Source: Lucifuga dentata (lineage: Eukaryota; Chordata; Actinopteri; Ophidiiformes; Bythitidae). From it: a stretch of DNA of 64,000 bases. A model generated the notes under the pieces. The model was not told the DNA's origin and did no database searches. It was given only the letters and a program-made list of their open reading frames with translations. Every line of letters begins with the position of its first letter. Positions within the stretch are counted from its first letter, which is position 1. The translations under genes and the position numbers were made by a program. The DNA is taken from NCBI GenBank assembly GCA_014773175.1, contig VXCM01000951.1:62001-126000 (forward strand), given 5' to 3'. Below are positions 40,945-54,700 of the stretch, one piece after another.

Positions 40945-43900
40945 AAGACGAAGAGCACCATATGCAGGGGGGGGTGACGTGGGTCAGGTGTGATAGAATC
41001 GCTGGAAAAGCAGAGAGCTTGAGAGGGGAAAAAAAAAAGCATATTAATAAGAGCCATTTCACACCCGTCTGCATCCAAGCTAGATTTTCCCTAGTTCAGC
41101 AGTCACTCACTCATCACGATTACTTAAACTGCAGCAGCAAGTACAGATGAGAAGTGCCCAAAAATTGAGGAGGGGAGGGGGGAAGTTGCTAGCAGACATG
41201 CAGATGAGGCTTTAAGGTCATTTTATGAGCAGAAGAGTCCGCTGGCCCAGCTTTTGGTGGCTCACGGCCAGCATTGTCATGCATAATAAGCACAATGTCA
41301 ATCAACTGTCAAGGTCTTCCAAAATCAATGCAGCTGCCCTCCTCTTTTACATGGACCACATCTCATTAAGACAAGGTCACCTTTCATTACTGGGGGCAAG
41401 GGCTTGCCTGCTTTCTGGCTACTGCTTTGAAGCCATATTAAGCCCTTATCTCTCTCCATTTCTCCAGCTATCCCTCATTTTTTGCCTTCTTGTGGCTTTA
41501 TATTTTAACAGGTTATCTCACCTTCAAGGACACCCACAGCAAGGAAGCGTCCATAGAAAAGCTCCACCATGGGGTTCTTTGGCTTCTCACCCTCCCTGAT
41601 GAAAAAATACAAAACAAAACAACAGGAGATAGTAACAAACACACAAGCCATAGCTGTTTACACTGCATTGTTGGCTTTGACCTTTGCTTATTGTCACTAA
41701 GCACGCTTTTGTCCATTCTTTCCACGTTGCCCACTTCTGGTTTTTAGGAGCTGTGGTTACCTGTCCTCCTCGGCCTTCATCTGAAAGGCATCCTCAAGCC
41801 AGTCCAGTAGCTTGTGGGTGAACTCGCTCACATCCTGCTGTTGAGCAAAGCACAGACATGCACACAAAAAGACCAATTACAGCACTGCCTTTGGGGCACG
41901 GAGGTCACAAAGTCAAACTGCAGGACTTTACTGCCCCTACAAGCAAAGAGGTCCAATAAGTCGAATCAATGCCGTGTCATTTGCTGATATGAGATGACGT
42001 TGCAGAGATGCTCACAGACTGCTGAACTTCAAAGAAAACCTGCAGACCCCGAGGCCACTCTCTCATACAGACATCAATGCTGCCCTGTAATTCAGGTCAA
42101 TGCCTATCTGACCCGACTAATACACAGAGGACAGACATGACTGATGAGTAACAGGCCAGAGAGCTGGCCTGAGTTAACCTCCACAGAGACACTGGCTTAG
42201 CATTATTGCTCAAGGAGAAGAATGGCAGAGCACGGAACAGACGTCATAGAAGCATCACATACGTGATATATGCATACAAAGACTAATTCCTTGTCAGTAT
42301 TTTTTTTCACAAAGTTCAGAGGGGATGTTGTGGGTTTGCACATTAACAGCTATAGATAAGGGAGGTTAAGAGTCTCCGATTCAGTAAAGCTGAGTCAGTA
42401 GAAGCATAATGAAATCTATGGTCAGGCCCTCAGACGTGGCACAAAAAGGGAGTAAAGGTATTAAATCTTCAGGTGTTTGATGCAGTGTTTATTTTCTAAA
42501 GGGAGGAGAGATGGTGTCAGGAGTACATCAGAGGGACAGCGCATGTTAGATGTTTTGGAGATAAAGTCAGAGAGGCCAGACTGAGATGGTTTGGACATGT
42601 ACAGAGGAGGGATAGTGAACATATCGGTAGAAGGATGCTGAGGTTGGAACTGCCAGGCAGGAGGCCTAGAGGAAGACCAAAGAGGAGATTTATGGATGTA
42701 GTGAAAGAGGACATGAAGTTAGTTGGTGTGAGAGAAGAGGAGGCAGAGGATAGGGTTAGATGGAGGCAGATGATTCGCTGTGGTGACCCCTGAAGGGAAA
42801 GCCGAAAGGAAAAGAAGAAGAAGAAGATGGTGTCAGAACAGTTCTATACTTAAAGATGTTCCTACAAGAATTATTAGCAGTCACAATGTGTGGAAGCAGC
42901 TGCTCAGATTATTAAACTTTCATGTGGTAAGAAACTTAGATTGTAGTCCAACACAATGCCAGGGGGTGGACATTGCTTCATTTCACTATTTATATCACAA
43001 TGTATTGAGAGCATCGGACATGTGTTTAGACAAGTGCTGCTGCAGTCTTCTCCTCCAAGCACTGAACATGTTGGCATGTTTCCACTCATAAATTCAAATT
43101 TGAAAAACAATCATAGTAATGATGATATTCTCTTCCTTGGATATTGCTACATACTCACGTGAATGTTATTGTTCGGAGCAGGCTGTGGCTGAAAGAGGCT
43201 TACCTGCTGTGACTCACTGGACTTGAAGGCGTCTTTGAGGATTTCCACAGCTCGTGACGGATCCACATACTTCCTCTTGGACCCCACCATGAGGGAGAAC
43301 AGGTTTCTCAGCTCCTGCATGAAGGGAAGGTTCCTGTGCTCCTGGTTGGAGGAACACAAACGACTTCTAACAATTTGGTGAGTCAGACACACTTTCCAAA
43401 CACTAATGATCATTCAGTATGTTATTTATCTCAGAAGATTGTAAGGATTTTTGCATCAATGTTTCATTAAAAGCCACCCCAGTATCTAATATTTTCCCAC
43501 CCTGCATTATTGTGGCAGTTATAAAGCAAATTCAGGATGTAAAATGGGCTATTTTACATCTTGTTGAGCTAATGCCCTATTAAAATCCCAAAAAAGTGCA
43601 AGCCAGACAGTGAGTTTTACTGCAAGCTGCTTTTTAAGTGAAGAGGGAATTCTAAATGGCTGCAGCAATGGGGCTAAAATCTGTCTTCAAAGTTAAAGAA
43701 ATCAACCTCTTCCAACAGCATAGGAGCCATTTGTAGGACTGCGTTAATGTGACAAAACAAGGCAACACTGTTAGACAAGTGTTGAATCTTCTGTGTGTCT
43801 ATGCTACAAACAGCTGGAATGAGGAAAGAGTCTTATCACCGTGTCTTTCTGATTTCCTTTAGGCCTTCAGCCAGCCTTGTATATCTGGAACAAAATCATA

Positions 43901-46900
43901 CCCTGAAGCAATTTTCTTCAGCCATTATACTGTACACGATACTCAGAATTTTACACTAATGTATTGCTTCATGTAATGCATCAAAAAGTGGAATTTCCAA
44001 GTTTCCTGCATTTGAATAAAACTCCTTAGAGTCAGTATCCCTGTATAAATAATCTAAACACAGAGATTTTTTTTTTTTTTTTACTATTTAAAAACTAGAA
44101 TTGAGTTCTGCAGTTTTAAGCATTTCTTCAATAATAGCAATTACTGGTGATTTTGTGGCAAGTAATGCAACATCACCACCTGCTGCTGACTTCGTGATAA
44201 AGACCGTAATGATAGAGAGGAAATGTGACTTACAAATGTTTCTTAGCAGAGCACGATGAGAAAACACCTATTTTCTGTTTTTTTTCTGCTCATGTGTTGT
44301 GAATCAGAGACGCTGATGTGAGATTTGGCGCTAAGCTCCAGCAGCCTGGCACGGCTGGAAGCAAAAGGTCAGTGATTAGGACTAAGGGAACTGAGATCTG
44401 AGATGACTGACCCAAACCACACTTTCACAGCAGGGGCTTACACCAGATTAGTGACAGCACACTAAATCTATGGTGAGCAATCTGTAGGGGAAAACAAAAT
44501 GAAAAATATTGTGCCAGTGTAGCACACAGTGGCTAGATGGAATCAAGCAGCTTGGATTTGCAAAAACTGGCAGCAAATGGAACATGTGCTCTTTGCATAT
44601 GCATCTCTCCCATGAGGAAATGCCGAGGATGCATCAAACAACATGCCAGTTGGCGCTACTCATATCCTGGGAGCGGTGAGCAAAATGGACTGCCGGGGAC
44701 AAAACGCTAAGCTGCTGTGACCTGAGGGCAAGATCACGCAGCTGCTGTAACATCTTACTCAGATTTCATCACAACGGCTCTCAGTGGGTCAAACCCTCAG
44801 AGCTGTGATATCAACAGGATAGATGTGACACACACACGTAGAAGAGTGAACGAACTACTGAAAGACCTCACACTCTGACTCTGTTATTGTAGCTTCATTC
44901 TCCTCTGCTGAAAACCCGGGAGGATGGTGGAGGTCTCACCTTCTGGTTGCGAGGCAGGTCCTGGACTCTGGCTGAAGGAGAGTAGTTGAGCACCAGCCTC
45001 TGGAACTCCAGCAGGTTAAACAAAGACTTTGGGTTGAGAGGTGGGAGACAAAGACGCATTAGTAACATCCAGTGATAAGATTGCCTTAGTCCACATAAGC
45101 TCCTTTTTTTTTTTTAAAAAAATCAGAGAATGCTAAACTTGTAGCCTTACTGCGGAGTGACTTTGCTCAGTGACAAGCATGTCTTTTCGGAACAGGACTT
45201 GAGGACTTTTGCAAAGCAGAAAAAATACCTGCAATAAAGTTAGATTAAAAAAAAAAATCCTGCTTTTTATTTGTTTTCATATGTATGGAATATGTGCAAA
45301 ATATTGCTTCCAGGTCACCATTTTGGATTTCTGACTAAAAGTGAATGTTCACTTCAGTCATAGGATCTGTCTCCTTTCAATCACCATATATTTTACAAAA
45401 CACGTAAAACAAAGACAGATGTGCCAGCTCTAACTCAAGATATAAAATGCAAATTAAAGCCAGATTTTAGACAAAATCAGGAAAAAAAAGACATTTAACT
45501 CAGTATATAAAACTAGATTTAAGGTGACAATTGCTACATGTAACAAAATGGTACGTATGGAGCCCAAGATGTTCAACTATAACAGCAGACATTCAAACTC
45601 CTCAGTTCAGCTTCGGGTCATGTTGTTTATTTCCCTGCTGAATGTGAAACTGAATTAAAAGGAAAAAAAAAAAACATTATCCCCGTTTGGAAATCCAAAA
45701 AGTTTTTNTTCCTGTCAAGGGTGGCTGGGTGGGGGGAGGGTTACATTACACACAGGAGCCAGACATCATGTGATAGTGTATCCAGTGTTCATCTGGCATA
45801 TTTCAGCTCGGGTCACATTCTATCACCGACTCAACAAGGATACAGGAAACTCTTTGTGACAACTGGACTAAAATGTTCCAAGCGTATGAACATCTACTTG
45901 ACATTCCTGTCTGCTGGAGGGAAATTTGTAAGAAAACAACACAAGAAATGGAAAAAGAGCTAAGGTGACAAACAAAAGGGATTCGTGGTACGTATGTGTG
46001 TGTGTATTTGTGTGTGTGCCCACCTGTATGACCGCACTGAACCAGCACGTATTGCCAACATTTTTCAGCCCCACAGGGCAATTGTCTATCCTCTTCCTGT
46101 CATGGGGGTTGGGTGAGTCACTCCATACTTCTGTATGGGTTCGCTTCAGGCTTGCTTTATTCTCTGCTATGCTGGCCTCCAAAACTCTTTAAAAAAAAAA
46201 AAAAAANTTTAAAAAAAAAAAAAAAGAAAAAAAAAAAGTTGGAGGCAAGAACACCACAAATAGATTTAATTAAAGGCAAGAACATCCCTTCAAGCAAATG
46301 ATATTCTCAATGCTTCTCTTTTCAAGGAAATTATTTTTGCCTGACTTATCTCCACACTATGTCTTTATTGTGTCAGTGCAAGAAAAAGGTAAAACTTAAC
46401 TTACTCAACTAATTAAACTTAACACTAAACTTACTGTCATTGAGCTCTGAAAAGTAATTAAAAAAAAGATACTGCTTGTAATTTCTCAATGAAAACAGAA
46501 ACAGACACAGGAAGGGAGAGCAGAAAGAAGCAGAATGTTGGGGTTCACATCTGTTGAGGAAGTTTAGTTAAAGACTTAAAATGTCCACTGTCAGATTGTG
46601 GCTCTTAGTATTGTATTTCACTCAGACCATATTGCAACTGAGATTTAATTTCTCCTTTAAATTTGCCTAATCTGTACTTTTCTATTGTACTCAAGAAATG
46701 TACAATGTAAAAAAAAAAAAAAAAAAAAAAGAGCATCTCAGAGATTACAAATTCCTCACACAATTTTTGAGGAAATCCAGAAGCAGCAGTATAATTGTAT
46801 AGTATCATACTCACAAATGAACTTAGCATAGAATAAAACACCTCTCTGACAAAAAAGTAATACGATAAGCTTCATAAAAAGTATGACCGATTGCAGGTGT

Positions 46901-49900
46901 TTTGTATTGAATTGTGTTTTTATTTCAGGTGGTTTTCCTGTGGTGCTGCAGAGATGCTGCAAAGTGTGTTTTTGGCATTCACTGCAAGTCTGAAAAAGTT
47001 CTTCCCAACAGAAACAGATCCTTTTTGCAGTACAACTACATTTTTGTCACAAATGGGGTTGCTCTGTTTGTATCACAGGCAGGAGCTTCGTCCTCATTAC
47101 CTTTCCATCACATTGTGTAACAGCCTTGTCATATAAATTACAATACAGACTTATCATTTAAAGACCATGCTGGCCATTTTGCATGGTTGAGCCTGATCTA
47201 TTCAATTTTCATGCATGTTACATTACTGACAACATTACTGTTACATTTCCCAAAGGATAAAACCATACTTCAGCTTTCCTGATATTTTGCAAAATCTCTT
47301 AATCTTTCAANAAAAAAAAAAAAAAAAAAAATCGCCTGCTAATAGTTACGCACCCTTATGAAATCAGAGTAGTTTAAATTTTTCCCAAACGCAGGTCTTC
47401 TTTTGGGACTATATTCCCCAGTAGAGACATAAATTCACTCTGCGCTTTTTATTGCGCTTAAATGTTAAAATTATGTCACTTCGAAAAAACCTGAATACAC
47501 GCCTTGTTCGCGATGATGGATTACCTATTACCTTTCAAGTATCAACAAGTTGATTTTAACAGCTTGCCAGAATGAACGGAAACCAATGGTGGTCTGGAAG
47601 GCAGGAAACATTTTTTTTTAATTCACTATTCCAGTAGTATGCTTTGGGAAATGACTGTCAGTAATGTTACGTGTATGATAATAAAATGCAAAATGCAAAA
47701 TGGTCCTTTAAAGTAGGATCTCCACAATAATGTGATGCATCCAAATTGTTACCACGTACAAATAAAACTGCACAGAAGTATAAATCAATATCAGGACTTT
47801 AAGTGCAGTTTAGGCTTGGAGTTTTGTGGAATGTTTATTCTGAGTCCGTAATGATTTTTCAGCCCACCTGCTGATGGCCTGCTCCTCATCAGTGATGCCC
47901 GTCTCCCGAAACGCTCGGTTCGACTCCTCCAGGCTGAGGGCGATGGCCCTCTGCAGGTCATCTTTATCGTCTCCTGTCAGATCAATAACATCTGCAGCGA
48001 CACACAGACACAAGTGTGTGAAAAGTAGTAAAAATCACTTTATTTTTTCATATTTTATTGTGTTTAAGACTTACTTAAAAAAGAGTTGTATATACTTCTA
48101 AAAATTATATTGTACACAAGACTCCATAATGAGAAGCAAATGCCTGAATTTATACGTTTTTGCATGTATTCTGTTTCGTTTCCTTTAACTCATCCTTGTG
48201 ATGCGTGAGGAAGTGTGAAGCTCACTTGTGTCAGCCTGGCTGCCCACACTGATGTATCTGTCACTTGCCACCTGGGACGTCTGGTAGTAGCTCGTCTCAT
48301 CTTGCTGAGGAACCTTGGCGTTCTTCTCTGTCAAATAGGCCACAGCCTCCGCCAGGTCTCCATTGCTCGCCTGCAGCGACAGACAGAGCAGAAGCGATAA
48401 TGCTTTCGCTCAGTTAAATGGCGGTTCAACAGCGACTACAGCAAATTAATCCGCCTGACAATTTGACCATCAATATGGCAAAAACTAAATTGCTTGCAGT
48501 GTACGTCGAGAACATGCGATGACATTATGGAGTGAGCTGCTCTCTGTCTTCTGTGTGTTTGTTTGAAAGGAAAACAAAGTGTTTTTTTTGGAATGTGTGT
48601 GTGTGAGACAGAGAGAGAGAGAGAGAGAGCGAAAGGGTGGACAGTATATACGTCAGTTCTGATATTGATGTTTGTAACGTTTGTGTGTCATGTCAGCGAC
48701 ATACCTGCAGAGCCTGCTGGAGCAGCTGGACGTCTGTGGTGCCTGTAACCTCCCTCAACTGGTTTAATAGAGTCTGCTGGTGCTTTTGGAGGGAGAGAAA
48801 GAGGAGAGAAGTACAAAGAGAAGAAGTGAGCAGTGTAGTAAAGTCTCTGAAACAACGGCTTTTTTCCACACCAGGAGTGACAGGTGCATGGGAAGGGCAC
48901 AGGCAGATCACTATCTGATTAGTGATACATGGTTAAAGGAAGGTTGTCCAAAAGTTCATGCCACTAAAACTTAAAGGAGAATACCGATGATTGTGCATGT
49001 TTAAGCCCAAAAACTACCCACAGTCATGTCACGTTACTGACAACCATTTTCCAAAACATGCAGCTGTATTTTAGTTTTCCTGTTACTTTGCCAAATCCCC
49101 TAATCTTTCAAAATCAAATGATCAGGTGATACATCCATCTTAAAATTCAATGTTTTGCCTTTTAATTTCTCGGTAAAAGCCATCTTCTCCTGGGACTATA
49201 TTCCCTGGTGGTTAACTAAAGTTACTACCTACGACTACCCATCTTACCTATCTCTCATCATTTTAATTTGACCACTGTGTGTATACTGGATGGGAGCAGT
49301 GTGTGTGTGTGTAGGAGAAAAGGGAAGCGGTTGCACTTTTCTGGCTCTACCTACCTTAAGCAAACACGCTTAAGGTTTACTATGAGAGTTATAGGAATAG
49401 AATAGGTCTGAATATAACAGTATATGCTGTGTATATGCTGAAGTTTGATGTGTCCATAGGCTAACAAGTGAGACTGGGAATAGTAAGTGATGTTCTGCCC
49501 TCAATTCATTGGAAAATATATTATTTTTCATATTTAATGGGGAATTATCACATTACTTATGGGCAATTTAGAATTTTGAGTTCACCAAAGCTGCATGTCA
49601 ATTTTGACTTTGGGAAGAAACTGGAGCATGAGAACTAAACACAAAAAAAACACTGCAGTTGGCCAGCATGAATTTCAAACCCAGGACCTTCTCACTGTGA
49701 AAATATCAAATCACAATATTACATAACTACAATACATGTTCAATTTGCATTTTAAGAAGATACAGCATTTCGGTCCCTAGTCTTTTCCCTATGTAAATGA
49801 TTGCAGCACTGTCTGGTCTACTGATATGTCAAATCCATCTGGGCTGCAGGACCTCAGCGCACTTAACCAACCAAGCCTGAATAAATGCACTCTAAATGGT

Positions 49901-51692
49901 GTGGGAGCGCACTTAATGACAAAGTCTGCAACAGAAAAACACAAAAAATAACCAGCAGAGCTCTCACAGGTGCAGAGGGCAACAGTTAAGACTGACAGTT
50001 CAATGTGGTCTGAACAGACAGAAGTAACATGTTGCTAATATTCTGGCTGCTCTGTATAAGTGAATGAGGTGAGTGAAATATTACAAACACCCTTAAATAT
50101 AACGTAATCTACTAAAACAACAATACATTCCAGCCTCAAATAACCATGGAACTGAGTCAACGCCTCTCTGGCACAGTACCAACAGAAACCTAAAAATTAT
50201 TACTTTTATAAAGTTAGTATTTATTATTGAGTGTATTGCTGAATGTGCCTAATTCTGCTGATTCCCTTCAGCACGTTTAACCACGGGCTATTTCAACACC
50301 ACATTATTCTGCAGGAGTACATTCTGCATCATTTGCAGTCAGGGTTGCAAAGTAACAACGCTGTAATTTGAAGAAAAAAAAAAAAAAAAAAANAAAAAAA
50401 AAAAAAAAAAAATACAGTCTTTATTCAAATGAAATGCCACCCAGCTGGAAAAGTAAACCGTAACAGCTGCAGCACATCAGTTATGATATCAAGCGTTCAA
50501 AACGACGACATATTTTGACCTAAAAGTGGCAATCAAAACCGACTAAACATCTGATGAGCATCTCACTGTGCAAAATCACATCATACAAGCTTAGTAAAAT
50601 TTAAACTTTACTTTTAAATTATACTTAGACTGTACTTTGAATTTTAAAGGCTTCCACAGGACATCATCGTCGTGAATCACAGAAGACAAGCCTTGGAAGC
50701 ATTTGCTCGGAAATTGAAATGCAGTCCCTCTCAAGTCCCTGATCAAAAAAAATTTTCATCAATTATTAGAAGATGCTGTCTTAGCAGAAGATGCTATCTG
50801 AAGATGCTATCTGTTGTTAAACTGACCTCCATTACCTAAACCCACTTATTCTGTGCAGGGGGGCTGGAGCAGGTTATCAGAGGGCTGACACATGGAGGCA
50901 GAGAAACTCATTCATGCTCACATCCACACACATACACAGGCAATTTAGTTCTGAATTCGCCTAAAACTGGTTAACAGGAGGAAGCCGGAGCACCTTGAGG
51001 AAACCCACCCAGATGCAGAGAGAACCTCAAACGTACAGAAGCCCTGGTTAGATCTGAACCCAGGACCTTCTTGTTGTGAGGCAACGGTGCCAACAAGCGA
51101 GCCACGATGCCACCCTAAACTGATGTCTACTTATCATGGACATGATAATACAACATCCATCCATCTTCCATACCTGCTTTACCAAACATGCATTTACTAA
51201 GCACAGACAGGAATCAATGAATTAAAACATCAGAACAGCATCTGTCCTGCCGAAGTGCCCTTCAGCAAGGCACTCAATCCCTTCAACCCAGCTGTTGTAT
51301 ATCTGCTGAGGATCCAGATGATCCTGCTCATACTTAAATCTGCATTGCAGCTGCACATTATTCTGTGAGCTTAGAAAACAAGAGTGCCTTTTTTTTAAAC
51401 CCAGAGGGTGACTATTTTCCCAGAGTCATTACAGAGAGTGAAAACACAGTTCACACCTTTGTTAGAGCGACAGCGTGTAAATAATGCAGCAAAGCTAACT
51501 TGTTTCTGGCCCTGCTCAGGGTTTACTAAATACAATACAACCTTGCTGTGAGCTCAAAACTCATGCAGCAAGCTCGGCTGCAGCACTGCAACGGTGAATT
51601 TCAACACGACGCTGTTCCCTTCCAGATTCCTACCAGATGATCAGATTCCCACAGATGATGCCCACTTTCACTTATCTGACATGTCACTGTTC

Positions 51693-51723
<31 letters not shown>

Positions 51724-54700
51724 ACAGTGGAAGTCTGACGACCAGGGTTAATGTCTAAGACATACTGGATTGGAAACTAATATTTGAAAATTCAAAATAT
51801 ATTGCCTGCAATCTTCTTTCATTTCTTTATGTACTTCCTTGAGAAATATTATATAGAGTAAACTACCACTGCACTACTAATACAGCTGAGAAATACAAAT
51901 GCAAACACAGTGTTAACATAGCTAATGACAATTCTTTACAGCAGGTACTGCACAATCACAACTATTAGAAAACATCTTCAGGAAGATTAAATCTGTGCTT
52001 CCATGTTATTTCAATATATTATCTGTATTACAGTGAGATAATTTCAGCGATTACAGATGGAAGAGACATTTACACACAGCTCATTTCCCACAGGCTCTAA
52101 TTCAGCAAGCCTGTGTAGTTAAGATGGCTGCCTGTGGTTGCAGGCTGGAGATGGGATGTTGGAAGCCATTCCCAACCATCTTTATGAGTTCCAGAAGTGA
52201 AGCAGCGTGGTTCAGGAACTCATAAAGGCTTTTCTTCCAGCCACGTTTGAGTCACTGGGTGGTCAGACAAACACAAAGATGGCCAGTGTGTTTTGGACGC
52301 CATCTGACGCTGATGGATGCAGGATGGTTAGCATGGTCGGGTTCAGGGCAGTGTGAGCAAAGTCACACCTGTGACAGGTTTGGGCCACATCAGCCACAAG
52401 CACAGCCTCTCAGACACACACACACACACAGTTCTCATCGCCATGTGACATGTCTGCCTGGGCTATTTGTCACACTGATCGTCTGTCCTTAAAGAGGCAG
52501 CTTGTGAATAACACCACAGCATTCTCTTTACGGGTTGCAGACGGGGACGTTGCTCACTGTTTCCAGCACTGACAGGTTCTCACAAGTGTGTTGTCTGTGC
52601 ATATAAATACAACAAATGACACAGACAGGCGTGATGATCTAACAACAGTGTGATTTACAGGTCACCACATGTGAATCCACACCACACCCTGTTCCTGCGG
52701 TGTGCTCTGGTGATCAGACATGACCGCACTTGAAAATAAATAAATAAATCAAATCTGAAGTAAAGTCAAGTCAGTAAAATGTTTGACGCCTGTGGTGACG
52801 ACTGCTGCTGCTGCTGCCATTCCCCACGCAGGAACAGAGGACGAGAGAGAGAGAGAGATGAATGGATTGTGCTGCAAAATCTAATTATTCACAAATCAAT
52901 CTGAATACCACTAGCCCACTCACTGTCTTAATTAAGCTGATTCTTGGCCTGTTAGAGGATTTTTTTTTTTTTTTTTTTTTTATTACATAAGAATATTAAC
53001 ATGTGAATAAACATACATACCTAGACTGGTCTGGTCAAAAACTCTCATCAACTGAAGCCAGATTAACTACCACTTTTACCTCTACCAACAGCATCTTTAT
53101 GATTCACACTTATTTAAAACCAAACCTTCTCTGGACTGCATGTTGGAAACTTTTGTTCCTACTTTCTCACAGTCTCATCTCATTTTTTTTTTTTTTTTTN
53201 TTTTTTTTTTTTTTTTGTTAAAACCTAAAGGCATATTTTAAAACTTGTTTTCTTTAGGTTCAAAAAGCTATTCTCATTCAAGATTTTACATGAACAGTGA
53301 AGCCATCCCTTTCCTCTCTACTTTCACTCTGAGTTTGGTACAGCAAGAATTGCCACTTTTAGATGAACCACAGAGACAATGTCTCAAGTTGTGCAAATCT
53401 AAGTAACACCGTATTTCTAACAATACACTCCTGTGACACAGAATAAGAACAGTAGTACTGCTCAAGTTTTCTGTTGTATGATTTTTAGTCTCTCTTTGAT
53501 GATATGTGTTGATATTCTACTTTCATTTTGCCTCTATGCAAACAAGCTGAATGATCAGGTTTGCCTTAAACCTCTACTTTTAAGTTGGGGTTGTCAAGTG
53601 AAGGTTGCAGGCTGATTATTTTGCTAATTTTCCAACCTTTTTGACCATCATCAACCCAGGTTACAGTATATTCACTTCCTTGTGCATAGCCAATGGTTTT
53701 TTAGGCCTGTCGGCTTTATCAGACTTGGTGCAGAAGTTACATTTTTATTATGCAGTAAAACATGAATATTAATACAAACTAACTCTTCTTAAAAAAAAAA
53801 GAAGAAGAAGAAGAAGAAGAAGAAGAAGAAGAAGAAGAAGAAGAAGAAAGATCATAATAAAAACCTGACCTGCACAAGCAGCCAACCATCTGATCTGTGT
53901 TCAAGCGGTTACATAACTAACCAGAGCTATGCAGTACTGGCTATGGTGCTCACTTGATATATTTCATAACCAATAGCTTAAGCAACTCAGCCTGTCAGTA
54001 TAGTCGAGTCTAGGCTAATGATCTGCCTCCTCGGTTATGGGCCATCACACTCTTGGCTTGTTGCTAAATCCTCATCAGGCAAAAGCTAATGGCTCCCGCG
54101 TCACCGCTGGGCAAGCTTTGTAAACAAAGATATCAGATATGGCATGAGTAACCCAAGAAACATTTGCAAACAGAAACACAAGGTATCCACACCTTTCCAT
54201 AACGCCTAATCGTTTGTGCTAAACTAGCAAAACACCCCGTGAAAATAAGCAGCTTCACTAAGCCAGTATTATGAAGTTAACGACACCAAATCTGTCAGTC
54301 ACTTGGCTTTGTTTATTTTAACTGACGGCACAGTTAGCCCAACCTAGATAACGTTAGCAAGCTAAATCTCTACTGGTCTTAAATATGCACATTAAAACTT
54401 AGCTCGGGCTAGACAGCGTGACCAAACTTACAAAACGGTGCTTAGTATTTAGCTAACTTTACTTATACGCAGTAAAGTTAGCTATAATGCTAACGGTTAG
54501 CAAAACAATTGCTAAGGCATTCCGCTAGGATGGGCCTAAATTAATTTGCTCGTGATTTACAGCCTTCATACATACGGTTAGACATTTATCTGCGTGAAAC
54601 AAAACCGAAAAATAACTCACAAGCCAGGGAGCTGGCTATCTGACTCTGCTGGTAGCTTTACCTGCAAAGCCCATGTAAGCTATCCAGCTGGGCTAAAGTT

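Noticed and set aside
51040..51115. A tRNA gene on the minus strand
   Set aside because: A- and B-box-like motifs are present but degenerate, no cloverleaf can be drawn, and the flanks match an abundant teleost repeat.
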